From positions 62,001-126,000 of the forward strand of contig JAECYW010000030.1 of assembly GCA_023014335.1 (NCBI GenBank): DNA of 64,000 nt. The letters run 5' to 3'. The position numbers and the translations under genes are program-made. A model generated the notes under the pieces. The model worked only from the letters and a program-made list of their open reading frames with translations. It was not told where the DNA came from and did no database searches. Source of the stretch: Galerina marginata. Taxonomy: Eukaryota; Basidiomycota; Agaricomycetes; Agaricales; Galerinaceae. Of this stretch, positions 1 through 12,505 are shown in pieces (the first letter of the stretch is position 1; each line of letters starts with the position of its first letter).

Positions 1-857
1 ACGTATGGTACTGTTATATCATTGATACTAGAGAATAAAATACGTGCAGGTTAGCCACACAAACGAATGGCAAAATCAAAATTTACATACGCATTGGCGT
101 AAATGCGGATATGTTTAAATTCGGCTAGCGCTTGGTAGAAGATGTGATCTGCGAAAAAAAAAAGTTAGAAATATGATACATTTCGAAATGAAGAAATGCT
201 CATTTCAAATCTTTACCCGGATCAGCCATTACTACTAGCAAAGGTCGTCCCTTCGGCGACCATTCATCCGCGCAGTAAAACTGCTCACCCGTCCGCGAAA
301 GTAGCTTTGGGCCAAGTCTAGAAGTAATAGCGGAAAATAAAGACAAGTATCGAGGTAAACCGCAATTGGGAGTGGCGATGGTACTGAAGTTGACGGGCTC
401 GACATCGTCAAAGAAATTCTGCTGGTGCAATACGCTACCCGACCGTCCGGTAAAATTTGGACGAATGAATAATAATGAGCACAGCTCACCCAATACAATA
501 TCGAGCAATAAGGCCACCAAGACTATATCCAGTAACCGAGAAGCGAACCACGCGGTTGCCTTTATCTTCAAGCTCTTTGACGGTGTCGATGACCTTCAAG
601 TTTTGAACAATTATGCTTGCTGAAAGCTTAGATAGAGGCTGATTTCTACGCACCTCTTTCGCAACGCGTTCGCCTCCCCAGTCAACTCCATCGTACGTCG
701 AGCCTCCTTTGATGCTCTCCGAGACTAATACGTGGAGCATGGTGCCGTCCATGCTTGGCTCGCGGTGGGTTTCACGAGCGATACGTTCTAACTCGGTGAG
801 ATGTTCAGGATTTCCCCACATTCCATGGATTAGAAGGAGCAGGTGTATAGCAGTCAT
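1..857 (-). CDS. DUF676/LPL1-type serine lipase, 3' end outside window
   Basis: Alpha/beta-hydrolase of the DUF676 (putative serine esterase) family, to which yeast LPL1 and ROG1 belong; members hydrolyse acyl esters of phospholipids, often at lipid droplets. Four exons are visible, reading down: 857-490, 434-217, 148-91 and 27-1. Introns of 55, 68 and 63 nt have GTGAGC..TAG, GTAAAG..CAG and GTATGT..TAG borders. Residues 11-15 are HGMWG (oxyanion region) and residues 110-115 are GYSLGG, placing the nucleophile at Ser112. Further family landmarks are VLHQQNFFDDVEP just after intron 1, LLSRTGEQF and VMADPDHIFYQAL. The ATG at 857 fits because homologues begin a few residues before HGMWG. 223 residues are present; the catalytic Asp and His would lie beyond the edge. 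The frame is intact, so I expect a working enzyme. Family assignment is secure; substrate is inferred. Confidence 0.88.
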
Positions 858-1031
858 TGGGGGATCTATAAGAGTTGGGTAGGACGGAAATTAGCAGGAA
901 AGAAAAGACAACGGACAACCTTCAACATGATAGGCGTGAGTCCGTGACGTCATGCTGCAAACATATGTACCACGCCGCCAGAAATGGCGCTCAGGTTTTG
1001 ATTGGTTCGCGACGATCCGATCACTCCCACC
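858..1031. promoter_or_regulatory. Divergent intergenic promoter with a CRE-like palindrome
   Basis: Only 174 bp separate the start codons of the lipase (minus) and the phosphotransferase-like gene (plus), so both promoters must lie here or in the 5' coding regions. The perfect palindrome TGACGTCA, the classical ATF/CREB site, sits at 945-952 near the middle. Function is inferred from position and motif only. Confidence 0.4.
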
Positions 1032-2437
1032 ATGATCTTTTCCTTACACGACAGCCAGCCCACACCATTGAAGCATGTTCCATCCACTGGTAACGCAACA
1101 CCATCCACGACCTCCACTCTCCTAGAGATTGCACGGACTGTCTTCAGTGCTGATTATCGGGTCAACACCGACAGCTTTCGGCAAGGGAGTTATAATCTTG
1201 TGATTCACGACCGATTGTAAAATTACTTCCAACTAACGAATAATATCTTAAGGTCCACTTCTTGGAACTATGTCCTGACAATATGGATGTCAACCTTCGG
1301 CGCACTACACCGTCGAAACTTGTCGTTCGCATTGCACGCCGAGAAGCAAAGGTCAACTCGGACATCAGCGTTGAATCGGAGGTCAGTTTTGTGTATGCGT
1401 TAAGTCTTCTTGTCCATTTTCTTTGTCAAGGTCGCTACAATGGTATATGTCAAACGGTGTACCCAAGTACCTGTACCAACTATCTTCGCCTATTCACCGG
1501 ACTCGAATAATTCTGTCGGGTTACCCTTCATCATAATGTCATGCGTGCGTCCTCATTCTTGTATTAATTTCCAACACTCACATATGCAGTGCGAAGGAAT
1601 AACCCTACTGAAGGCTGAGCCCATCCTCAGTCCCGATGCCAGGCTCCGTACCATTCGCGACTACGCGAAGTTTGTTTCCGAATTTTCGAAGTTGAAGTTC
1701 GATCGCATAGGTTCACTTTATTTTGGCCATCGGGCGGGGTCATTCGAGGTGGGGCCGATCTCACGTCCCAAAGGGTGCACTACGGAGCGTCGCAAATTAC
1801 CCACATATGATCGAGGGCCGTGGAAATCCGCTACTTCCTGGTTGGAGGCTTCAGTCAAGGACGAGATACAGCTGCTTGAACTGCGACCAGACCTCCTAGA
1901 AGCAGCGGTAGGTGCCAAAGTCCTAGATAAAGATGATATTCTGCCCGTGTCGCGTCGAGTTCTCCCCCAATTATTAAGGCGAATTCCTGAGGTAATTGGA
2001 GACGACCATGGCGCTCACTCAGCATTTGTACTCGCGCACATGGATCTCAATATAATGTGACGTTTTTCCTTTTGTTTGATAAAGCTGCACTGACGAGGAC
2101 CACATCAAGGAACATCATGGTATCTACCTCAGGGTCTGATGCGGGTAAAATTACAGGTTTCATTGACTGGGAATTCTCGTGCACAACACCGCTGTGGTAT
2201 CTCGCTCCTTTCCCAGAATGGTTCGAAAAACCAACGATATGGGGTGATCGAGACCCACGGGAGGCGCAGGCTTTCAAGGAGACGTATTTGGCAGAGTTGA
2301 AGAAACTTGGCCATGATTCAGCTTTCATCCAAATAGCAAGGACGGATGGCCGAAAGAAAGAGTGCGCACGTACATGTACTTTAGGACGATGGTTTGATGT
2401 TGAGGATATTGAGGACTGGTTGAACAAAGCCGTCTGA
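1032..2437 (+). CDS. Aminoglycoside-phosphotransferase-fold kinase (APH family)
   Basis: Five exons fit one frame of 401 residues: 1032-1199, 1253-1381, 1431-1544, 1590-2056 and 2110-2437, with introns of 53, 49, 45 and 53 nt. The protein has the APH/choline-kinase fold: a GSYNLV glycine-loop-like motif (about 52-57), a KLVVRI strand, the acidic VESEVATM helix, the catalytic HxDxxxxN motif as HMDLNIMN (His287, Asp289, Asn294) created by splicing of the last intron, and the metal-binding GFIDWE (Asp312). Fungal genomes carry many such proteins of unknown substrate; resistance is not implied. The start is the least certain part: 1032 is the first in-frame ATG before the conserved LLEIARTVF segment, but an upstream exon is possible. 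It is divergent from the lipase. All catalytic residues are present, so it is probably active. Confidence 0.82.
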
Positions 2438-4159
2438 CCGTTTTATAGCAGTGTTGCTGTAGCTGAGTTAGTTTATATAACAGGATATACCAAGAAATGC
2501 CCCGAAATTAGATGGAATTTGTAATTTTATCGCTATAACGAAGTAGAAGATCCTAGCGAAGGGCAGAGCTTCGGGCAGAGCTTTGGGCCTTAGCATTGAG
2601 CAACCAAAGCAACTTTCAACGAACATGATTATGCAAACGAGGGTTTGACAGCGATCTCGACAGTAGGACGATGATGTACTATTAGAAAGCATGAAAGGAA
2701 GTAAAAATCGCATTATCTCGCCAGACAAGGACGATGGATGGGAAAAACAGCCTCACAAGACACCGCCTCATCGTGTAAACGACCAGTATAAGCCACGCAG
2801 GGAAGTAACAAAGCGCACCAGGGCAGTTACAGTTGCGAATTCGCCAAAAAAATAGTTCCAGTATGGACATTGGAGCGAGAAAAAGGAAATGTAAGAAGTA
2901 GAGCGTTTGAGAAAAGAAGCAGATGAATATGAAATGCCCAAGGTAAGATAGGAGTAAAATGAAACGTACGAAATGAGTGGACGATCATCGCTCTTTCGTC
3001 GTGGATAAAATGAGGGATTATATTACCCAAGAACTTGAAGTCTAGAGGCATTCAGTCATTTCGTCCACTGAGAAACGCCGGGAGAACGAAGACGATAAAT
3101 ACCTTGTTTAGCCTGACTTGGACGAACACAAAGAACCGGCAGGCCCATTCGGAGGAACTGTACACCTGATAGTAAATGAGATTGTCAGTTAATGGAGCAT
3201 TTCATTCGAAATCGTAAATGGCATATGCGTCTGTTCGCAAAGAAAATATTGAATTGCTTATTTAAGCGGGATAAAACCAGACCTCGACGTAACGGTCAAA
3301 CCAGGATCGACTTCTTGGAACCATCATCGGTTGGGAAGTGATATGGATAATGGCAATGCTAGTGACCTCGCCGGTGTGGACAGTGGAGCGGAGTCGTTGG
3401 GCAACTTCAAGTCGAAATTTCGAACTAGATCAGCCTTTTGAGGCGGGAGAAGTTACCCGTTGGTGAGTTCCGTAAACGTGAAGGTACAAGGAGCGGTGCT
3501 GATGGTACTGTCGAGGATGTCTGTATGATAGCCCGACCCCAAAGTCAGCCACGTTGAAGGACACGAGTGTGGTCATAGAGAAAAAGCTACGGGACGAACG
3601 TTGCAGGCGGAAGATCAACCCAGGGGAATATTTACCGATAAATCACCACAATCGGGCGATGGCGCTGGCCCGTCGCGTTTGCCGATGCGTACGAATGATG
3701 GCGGAGGCCGTACAAGCTAGACCAGTTCAACCAGTGCATGACGATTCTGATCAGAGCCGTCGTTAGCTGAAAGAGGGGACACATAGGGTGGCTGGTAGAG
3801 GAACGAAATGGCGAGTAACGACTGCGGTGGTCCAGTAGCGTCGATGGTGGCATAAACCCGACATGGGTTTGACAGCATTCGCTAGAGCCGCGCGTCGGGC
3901 CCGGCGCTGACATTAACGTTGAAAAGTTGCTCTGTATTCCGAGACGGCAGGGAGTAAAGCCAGATACAGAGCCTAATAAAAATCCTAGAACGGAAGAAAA
4001 ATCCCGTTGGAGAATTGCACGAAGAAGATAAGGAACACGAAAGCGGTCTGAACTCTACATTCAATTAGGAAGAACCCACTCGCTTCTTATATCTGCACCT
4101 AGGGAAATTGACGATGTTGCCAATCTCAATGGGGTCATGCCGCTGCTCCTGGGTGCACT
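2438..4159. other. No gene recognised
   Basis: Only short shadow ORFs. A weak echo of the diverged repeat described below (GGGCGATGGC block, then the AGCTGAAA block) is visible around 3640-3790. Nothing else supported. Confidence 0.4.
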
Positions 4160-6420
4160 TTGGCGGCTGGCAGTTGCTGGAAGATCGGTCGCGGGCGATG
4201 TTGGTGGAGGTAGATATATATGCGCGTCGTCTGCATTAAAATTAAATTGATCAGTCCATGAGTCGTTTGCGAGTCACACATAAAAAGCCTGCGTACCTGT
4301 CGATCTCCCACACCTCTACAAATATGCCAAGGGAAAAAACAGCAACAGAATAAGTCACGGCCAAACCGACACGACCATATCCTTCTCATCGAGTCTCTTT
4401 GACCTCGTTTCCAGACTTCACAGCGAAGAACAGTATGTCAGCAGCCGCTAGGTATACGGCAGCTGGCCAGAAATGAACCAACAGCCCGTCAAACTCCACG
4501 TAGAGCGTTTGGCAGGGGATCTCGGGTAAAGAAGGCAATATTGTAAAGGAACGAGTGAAGAAAACTCGGCAGAGACTGGCGCTAGGGAATAATGAGTTCG
4601 GAACGGATCGTTAACCAGGACGGCCCATCAGCTGAAAGAGGGCCTAGATTGTATGTCGTTTCTGGAGATTGTGTCACAAATGGAACAGGACATTGAAAGG
4701 AGAGGGACGGACCCAAATGTCGCGAATCTGCACAACTGAACTCGAGAAGTCGTTCCTAGACATTTATAGTTGTAAGTAAATACCTTGGGAAAGAAAAGAG
4801 CCAGACAAACCTGGAAATTCGCTCAATGTATCACAAACTTTCCCTCTAGCCCAAGTCAACCAATTCTAACCCTATCCTCCAAGTCGTCAGTTAGGGTAAA
4901 AAACTCTTCCTCCAAACAATGATATACGGTAGCTAAGACGACTGATCCAGTAACGAGAGCCCAAGACCGCCAAGTTCAACGTTTCAACCATCGTGTCTCA
5001 TGCGCGGTGTGCCAGATCAGTGATTCGGGCTGTAACGGGAGACAGTTTATACATTTACAATATTAATGGGCTTGAGCAGAGAGTGCTACCCTGATATTGA
5101 GCAAGCTGAGTGTCTCTGAAGATGCGTTGAGGCAGAGGTTGACGGAATGAAGGAGAAGCTTTCGCTCGAAAATTCTGTTTATAATTATCACGTGATGAGA
5201 CACCGTCACGAACGCGTTACAGACGCGTCTCCTATGCATCGCGACTCTAGTTTGACCCCGCATTGCAAGATTTGAAGATGTAGAACAAAATTGAATATAG
5301 TAATGGATTCTATGCGCATGACGGTCGAGAGCAACGTTAATAAAGTAAGAGGCCATGGGTTCTCCGCCTCTCCAGGTACGATTATCACATCACCCCAAAC
5401 TCACCCGCTGGGCCATGCGTGTTCGGGCGCGAGAGAAAAGTTTAAATAGAACTCGCCCAGCCTAGACCTGTCTGCTCAATCGTCGTACGCTCATGCGGCC
5501 AAAATTTAACCGGAGGTTCCTGCTCCGGATAAAATGAAAGCAATGTGTCTGAAAAATACGCCAAGTAACCGTACAGCTATGCATCTTCTGAAAACCTTCA
5601 ATCAATCAGCAGAGCTTACGTCCTCTGAAAGAAATTGTTCAATTGTCTACTATCAGTGGATGTCAAAGTGGCCAAGGGAGTTTGTGCTAATAATGTTATT
5701 ACTGACTATCATAAACATCAGTGTAGTCCATAGACTATCCATATTAACTAGTCGTCTCATTCCTGGGAAAACAACAACATCTTTGGGCGATCACTTGAAA
5801 ATATCTGACAGCCGATTGAGGGGCAATAATAAAGTCTGGGAGGTTCACATCGATACCTAACGGTGAGAATTCAATCGTGTGCACAGTAAGTCATTGCGTC
5901 ATGCACTGGAAAAAAAGTGATTTGGCGAATCTGAGCTCTGTCGCCATAATAAACCGCCCGGAAAGTAAAAACTAATTTCTTGTTCGCCTGGGGTCACGAA
6001 CTGATATTTAAAGAGTCATAGGCAACAAAAGATTCAAAACGACTAAACCGCGCCGTGAGGAATCCAACTACTTCCTTTCCGTGACATGGGAGGCCGACTT
6101 GTAAAGAATAACCTCTCATCAACACCTGTTTGACACCGTCAGTCGTTCGCAAGAGCTCTCTTCCCATGAAATCTGGCATCAGGACTAATTCTGCGGCAGG
6201 GAAACGTGGCGAGATAAGGCGTAGGCTAATAAAATTTTGCCTGTATTTATACCTTGAAAGTTTGGATCCCATCCGTTCCGCGTCTTCCCTCTTCACTTTT
6301 CGTGACGCTCAAATGATCGTAAACCCGCGCATAGCTGTGAGTGATTATGTTCTACTAAGTTCTATGACGCATTATATGATCATATCTGCCAGATTTTTGT
6401 GGCTTCCGCTGGAATTCAGT
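4160..6420. repeat. Old diverged repeat, copy 1
   Basis: Collinear blocks match a second region of the window: 4183-4330 with 26445-26600, 4383-4660 with 26630-26925, 5160-5300 with 27195-27350, 5395-5650 with 27435-27720, 5865-6180 with 29335-29640, and 6245-6395 with 27755-27905. Matches are interrupted by indels and no reading frame is kept in both copies. The block around 5165-5225 carries CACGTGATGAGACACCGTCA, nearly identical in both. Probably a decayed transposable element or an old segmental duplication. ORFs inside, such as 5534-5860, are not conserved in the partner and were not called. Confidence 0.7.
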
Positions 6421-7613
6421 TAACGTTTGGCCAGAGTATTGTATGCGGAACTGCGCAGCCATCCCTAGCGACATTCAGTTGTGGCACCACCGCCTTCATC
6501 CAAACATTTTGTAACCGTGTTGCATCGTCTGGAACTCTGGTAAAAATCTTGCATTCGCAGCAAGTACCCGAGTGGTTTTTCAACAATTAATCCTCGTTCC
6601 CATCATTATGTAGTTTGGTCCGGGTGATGAGCTCTTCCGTTGCTTTTTTAACACGACAACAAATGGAAATTGTGAGTTTCTGTCCTCCAAACTCGACAGT
6701 AGATGAAGAAGTGTGTATTGATAGATTTTTTCTCCGTCACCAATAGGCGTCATCCGGCTTGTGGGAGCCGAAACAATAACCACCCCACAGAAGGCCGACG
6801 CTTCCATCTGTGCTGCGACACTTTTCTCTATCGCTGGCCAGTGTCCCTTGGTAATGTGTTTATTTTTAGCGTACGGGACTCCGTCAATCTGACCCGGCGT
6901 TCCCTTTCTAGGGCGGGCATGGAAACGTCACGGGCTCGCCGTTAGGTTATGGAATCAACTCTAAATCTGGAGGATGTAGCTTGGATATTGGATTGACGCC
7001 GAGTGACTTCGAATAGAGAAATCCGATAATAAAATATGTTATACACTATTTAGTATGCAACAATTTATTGCTGTAGGAAATGACTGGCAAGATTATACAC
7101 CCATATGAGACGCTTTTGGCCACCAAGCGACACGTACATATTTTCAGAACGAGTTGGGGCAGCAGAACAGGTCCTAGAATCGATTCTGGGTAATTTTTTT
7201 GCGTCCCTGATTTTAATGTTACCCGCGGGCGTCGTACGGGACGAGTAAGGAAACAAACCTCAATAAGAAAAGGGCAACCTCGGGCCCCGGAAAATGTTCC
7301 TAGAGGCGAGCGGGATGGTAGATTATCGTGCTTGTGACCGGTAGCCAAACTTGTGTTCAAGAACTCCACATTTAAAATCAGGAAACGGACCTGTTCACGT
7401 CCAATTTCTATTCCGGTACCATTTTCGATGGTCGTTTCTCTGTACTGCCAGCGATTGTGGCGAATCAGTCACCTCCAATGTACTTTTTTGTTCCACTTCC
7501 GTACCAATAAAGATTTAACAACGGATGATGCTTAAGGATAAGTTCGTATGTCAAAGCAAGAATAAAAACAACTACATCTAGTTCTCAGGTTCTAGAAATG
7601 TCTGTAATATTGA
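6421..7613. other. No gene recognised
   Basis: AT-leaning sequence with short ORFs lacking any conserved motif. It lies 3' of the membrane protein gene that ends at 7614. Confidence 0.4.
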
Positions 7614-9409
7614 TCAAATGTGAGGAATGAACGAAGTCCATCGAACAAGTGCCGAGGCTCCCAGTGGGAGGTCTCTTAATGAGACAAGCGCTACCACTAA
7701 GAGAGAAAGTCTGGCGATGAAATAGAAAGGGAAAGATAAATGAATCAAGAGCATGATTTTCTTGAGAACCACTGGCATCTGAAAATTCTCTGGATCCAAA
7801 TAAAAACCCTTCATAGGAAATAGGGACACAAGTTTAATAGCGGGTACACCCACAATAACCACAGAAGATATACGCCAGAGATTACGTTCAAAAAGCGAGA
7901 GAAAGAAGAAATTCCAGCCAGCACAGTGGATTAAACCAAAGAGAATGCCTACGATTGGAAATACGGAGGGTTGGAAAGATTTCTCCCGGCGATTCATGAC
8001 ATCTGGCGCCACGGGCAGCGTGATGTTGCGACCAGCAATTGAAATGGGAGGTTTAGTGGCGTCGGATGGCATTATATTTGCGATTTGGCGGTTAAGGACG
8101 GCAATGGGCCAGCGAGAAGTGGTGCTGACGACGATGCCCCAGGTCCGATGGATTCTGAGCCCGTTAAAACTATTTTCTCGGTGAATCTCTCTTCGCTTTC
8201 CTGCAGAGCGTGTCTGACCCATCGCTGTGGCTGTAAAAGCGGGTTAGTTACGAAAAAGGTGCAAATATGGTATAGACCTTCTTGGTTTATAACTTCGGCG
8301 TCGTTGGGTTCTAATCTTTCCTTATAAATTCTAGCAGCTTTAAGAAGTAAGATTTTGACATAAGATTAGAAATATTGTAGGTACACACCCCCATTGTGGA
8401 TAGATCCGTCGTCAACTGAGCTTTCTATTTTCGGGTCTTGGTGTGAATCTTGGCCATGTAAACGTGAATCTTGAGACTGTACAATATTTGTGCTTTCCTC
8501 GTCATGAAGAACTATGGTCAGGATAAGCGTTGGTAATTTTCTGTGAAAGCCTCTACACTCACCCGCCTCGCGGATAGGATTTTCTTCGGTTGAACCGGCT
8601 GAAAAATTGATGTAAACCAATATAGTAGTTCGGATATCAAGAGGTTTGTTCCACCAGAAGAAACACATTAGGCCATTGAGAGCGGCAAATGCAAGCGTTG
8701 CGAGCTCCAACTCAGTGATGAGGAGACCTTGGGATTTTCGTGCTATGCATTGAGTAATGAACCAAGTCGTTTGAACGATAACAAGAGCCTTGGAGAGGCC
8801 ATTTCCTTTACTTCTATCTTGAATTTCCTCCTCGCTAATTGCGGGCATCGTTATCAGTCCATTTTGAAGGAGATATTCGAGATGATTTGGGCCCAATTCG
8901 CCTAGTCTTTGGTCTCCGTCGTACAAAATAAAGCCTCCCATTTGAATAAAGTATCCATGGGTCATCGTCCACCCATCTTCTAAATAATTTCCGAAAGGGC
9001 TTCAACCGAAATACAAATTAGTTCATGGATTATACGCACTTGCGTAATTATTGGCAAGGTGCCGAGCTACCACCCATTGCTCTGCGGCCCATGCTATGAG
9101 GTATTCTGGGCATATGACTGACCAAAACATTAACTCCAAGCAGGGGAGGGTCCTCTTTTTCCAGCCCTTCCCTGGGGTTATATTGGGATGGACCGACACC
9201 CATGAGCAGGCGAAGATAGTTACAAGGCAGCTCCAAAGAATGTCCCATTTCGTCCGATATAACGGAGAAACGCATTCGCTCAGCTCGACAGCTAACCCAG
9301 TGCCCGTCTGTTGCAACGGCAAGAGTACTGTTGTATCCGAGAGAGGAGTAGCACCAATTCTAGTAACTCTCGCATGAAGGAAGTACAAGGCAGCGAAGGC
9401 ACCTAGCAT
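7614..9409 (-). CDS. Multi-spanning membrane protein, Agaricomycete family of unknown function
   Basis: Exons, reading down: 9409-9040, 8979-8563, 8511-8389, 8337-8278 and 8230-7614; introns of 60, 51, 51 and 47 nt; 528 residues. The N-terminus is hydrophobic and signal-like. Then come WDILWSCLVTIFACSWVSVH and HPNI, a helix ending AWAAEQW, GWTMTHGYF with MGGF (completed by the first splice), DRSKGNGLSK, a helix WFITQCIAR, ITELELATLAFAALNGL and WWNKPLD. A polar loop follows, then at least three C-terminal helices and a terminal WTSFIPHI. From memory this order of motifs recurs in uncharacterised mushroom membrane proteins. An ACTATTTAAG box lies about 50 bp before the ATG. No stop or frameshift was found. 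Role unknown; a sensor or transporter-like scaffold is only a guess. Confidence 0.85.
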
Positions 9410-9731
9410 CTCAAGGAGGAAGGAATAGTAAACGGATCTGTTCTGCGTTGCTTAAATAGTATAGCTCCTAGTGCGGGCACTGCCTTTGACATACAACAAA
9501 ATTAGCTCCAATCTCCCGACACACTCCAGAAGTGGAGACGAACACAAGTGAAGTACGCACCGTGTAAGGTTGGTGGCGATGGTAAACATGGCTATGTTGA
9601 CGTACTTAGCATGCATCAGAAGATGTTTTGTTATATATATCACTATCTCTCTCACCCAGTAGCGTTGGCGGGAACTCCACGGGAGAACTTCGAACTTTTC
9701 TTTTTTTATTTAGGATAAATTTTTTTCCGAA

Positions 9732-10127
9732 TCAGCCCCTTAGCGTGGAGGTAATGTACGGTCCGATCAGCGGCCACCCAATCGTCATCGCTCCGCGAAC
9801 AGGATAAAAAGAAAAGAACGTACAGAATAAAATTGTGGTAATTATCTCTGCGCGGTCCTCCCTCGTGTTAGTGAGGGTGAGTATACTGGCGTCGGGTGTC
9901 CTTTGAGCGAAGTTGCGGGCCTGACTTTTGGAATGTGAATTTCCGAATGACGACAAAGCGGGTTTTAGAGAAATTCTGACAGGTTTGAGGTGGCGAGGGA
10001 GGAGATGTTTTGGAGGACCTTGCCGATCCAGAGGCCCTGAGATGCAGGAAATTTTCTTAAGCCATGCTAAATCGAGGAGAGTCAAGAAGGAAGAAAAATA
10101 AAACATTTTCGTCGGTGAAGATGACAT
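9732..10127 (-). CDS. Hypothetical 131-residue ORF with C-terminal hydrophobic segment
   Basis: Uninterrupted ORF starting at ATG 10127. It has a basic middle (KHLLPRHLKPVRISLKP) and one hydrophobic stretch near the C-terminus (IITTILFCTFFSFYP) ending PLIGPYITSTLRG. I do not recognise it. It lies upstream of the membrane protein gene on the same strand but has no family motif in common. It may be a real small gene, one exon of a larger one, or chance. Low confidence. Confidence 0.3.
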   Translation of the reverse strand: MSSSPTKMFYFSSFLTLLDLAWLKKISCISGPLDRQGPPKHLLPRHLKPVRISLKPALSSFGNSHSKSQARNFAQRTPDASILTLTNTREDRAEIITTILFCTFFSFYPVRGAMTIGWPLIGPYITSTLRG

Positions 10128-11739
10128 TCATAATATCCTATCGTTATTGTGCAGGAATACCATCTAACTCAAGCCTTGGAGTCGGTAAACCCTTTCACTG
10201 TGCCTGCGCCTTTACGTAAAGTCAGCGCAAAAAAAGGGGTAAGAACATGAAACGGATACCATGTACCACGGAACATCCTTCAGCGGCTCTTCGTCCTTGT
10301 CCTTCTCAGATTTTCGGTGTTGAGATTACCACGCCCCAGCCGAATTTGGGTACAGGGACATCATGTCAATGCACCATGATTCAGATCCAGGAGCGATCGG
10401 GAACTGGTCCGTGCACATTCCATGATGAGGCTCAGGTTCGTTCTTCCTTTCTCCTTACTTCCTCTCAGGTCTATTGTTCGCCATGCCTTCATCTCTTCAA
10501 ACTCTTCTGGCTTAAGCTTTCTGGAGGTTCTTGGATGTTACCTACTTGTTATATGCTCGCCGCCATTTCAGTACTGGATTCTTCTGTGAACTGTGGTCTT
10601 ACTTTGGTGTCAATCGAACGTACACGTCCTCGACTGTCCGTCCAACTGCTAAGGAACACTGTAGGGATTTTAACTGTCAGAAACGGCCATGACGCTCTCC
10701 TATGCGCACTTGGGCCTGAATAACGACTCAGACTCCTTTTCTTTGGGGGAAAGCATACGTTTTCCTGATTTTTCTTGATCGTACTGTTTGACATCCTAAT
10801 TTCTAGTCCCGCCTCTTCGTGTCCAGCTTTCTACGTTTTTATTATCAGTACTCATCGCTTCAGCCACCAGGTTTATCGTCGTTTTGACTGGCCAAAATAC
10901 AATTTGATGGCGCTCATTTATTTCCTTTCATTCTTGCAGTTCGTCACTCAATTTCCTGACCGAGTCATACGACCTGTAGCTCCAAGTCGAACATCGTGAG
11001 CACCTGTTATCGACTCTTTCTGATCCCTGTCAAGTATCACGGTGGCACAGCCCGAGCTGTAAAGGTTCGCTCCAAGCTTTTCTCATTCGATCCTTTTGTG
11101 CGTTTTTTCGAGTATGTGGCGCATGCGACATCTTTGACTTGAGTGACTATCAGCGGTGTTCGAGCTGCTATTTCTGCGCGTCTTCCTTCCGAGTATTGCC
11201 GTTTGGAGGTCTTTTAAACTTCATTGAACGCTTACGAGCTGTAAAGGTACTCATTCAACCTTGCTTTGGTGTGTCGTTCTATCGTCGCTCTTTAATCCTT
11301 TGCATTTCTGTTCTTTCTGTCCGCATCGTCGTTTCCCATCCCATTATTTACTTCAAGAGTGCGATCTCGTTCTTTTCTTCGTTTCCGATGCTTGCGTTGC
11401 TTTGTTACTCGGATACTTTATTCCTCAGTCACGCCTTATTTTTTCGGTTTCTGCCTTTTCGCAGTCCATGTCTTCTTTTCGTATGCCTTCTCCGTTTGAC
11501 TTTAGTTTTCTTTTTTGCTTACTTACAATACATACCTACTCTAGATCATTAGTGACTAACATCCCTCGTTAATGCATTTTTTCCCCTTCGTGCTAACTTC
11601 AATTCTCTGCCTATCATTTTATGAACTCTCTAGCGGCTCGGCGCCACGCATTCCCCTAGACTTTCCCTTGAACTGATTGTCATAGTGTCGCGAATCATTC
11701 AGGGCTCCTCTTCCAGTGAAGCCCCTCTCGTTGTTCCTT
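10128..11739. other. Pyrimidine-rich stretch with exon-like pieces, no gene model
   Basis: The plus strand is strongly T/C-rich. Short open stretches start at ATG 10247 and run to about 10723, then 10918-10999 and 11139-11250. The phrase CGAGCTGTAAAG occurs twice, near 11053 and 11235, each time followed by GT, which looks like two similar exon ends. I could not join the pieces into one frame. It may be a decayed gene. Confidence 0.3.
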
Positions 11740-11870
11740 CGCTTATCAAACTTTTCTGCAAAGACCTTCACTCGCACTCACGATCGTCAGAATGGATCTG
11801 CTCGACATTCTCCGCAGAAAATGCTACCTAGTGGATGGGTCAGCGAGAAATACGCGTGAGGAGCTCATAT
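11740..11870. repeat. Isolated left end of the composite repeat family
   Basis: Contains the blocks CACGATCGTCAG and CGCAGAAAATGCTACC followed by GGGTCAGCGAG. The same blocks precede the clusters at about 31.0 kb and 42.7 kb. Here they are followed by unique sequence, so this is a solo fragment. Confidence 0.55.
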
Positions 11871-12064
11871 TTCATTAAGATGTATGAGTGGTCTGTATTT
11901 CACCTAGTTATTGTCTTAACGCACAGAATTTTGCGGAAATCAATGCTGAGTTCACCAGCCGTTTGTCGATAAAGCTTGGCGAGTGTTCAAGAATAGTTTG
12001 TAAGATATTGGCGACGAATACAAAATAAGCATGGCTACTCCGTTTGAACTACACCACCCTTTAT

Positions 12065-12505
12065 TCACCCTCGAGCCTCGTACACCTCAGTCCATTCATA
12101 GCACATGTTGTCCGTTCCACCATCTTGGTACTCATCCCAAGGATAAATTCTCTCCCCAAAATGTCGTTTCGCAATCTTTTCAACTTCTGCCAAGTATAAG
12201 TGGACATTTCCAGCAAGCCTACCAGAAACCTTGGAACTGAAACGACGGAAACGGTGCCCGTCCTTCTCAAGACGAGGATGCTCGCCGAGAGTAATCTCGA
12301 TATCTCCGTCTTTGCTAATTTTCACGTTGTCATCGCGTTCGTATTTTTCCTTTACTTCGTCGAAGAAAGCACCCCACTTGGCCTAGGTTTCAGGAAACGA
12401 CCATTAGCAACGATACTCATAGATGTGATTGGACCACACGCTCACCTTATCTTCTTCTGACTCTGTCAGGGGAGGAAAGAGGTCGAACCCTTGATCGACG
12501 CCCAT
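12065..12505 (-). CDS. Small two-exon protein of unknown function, 125 residues
   Basis: Exon 1 is 12505-12446 (20 residues starting MGVDQGFDLF). A 63-nt intron, GTGAGC..TAG, follows; exon 2 is 12382-12065. Both frames join exactly (phase 0) and the product is soluble and charged: AFFDEVKEKYERDD, then SKDGDIEITLGEH, RRFSSKVSGRLAGNVHLYL, and an acidic/aromatic end with YPWDEYQDGG and WTEVYEARG. Composition and clean splice sites argue for a real gene. No domain recognised, no signal peptide or membrane helix. It sits just outside the first composite repeat cluster. Confidence 0.7.

Noticed and set aside
1200..1216. Alternative donor at 1217 for the first APH-like intron
   Set aside because: It would give a 36-nt intron and a worse N-lobe; the donor at 1200 gives 53 nt and GSYNLVHFLEL in phase.
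5534..5860. 108-codon ORF with a hydrophobic middle
   Set aside because: It lies in the old repeat, and the partner copy at about 27610 has stops and frameshifts throughout.
9051..9377. 108-codon plus-strand ORF
   Set aside because: Antisense shadow of the first exon of the membrane protein gene at 7614-9409.
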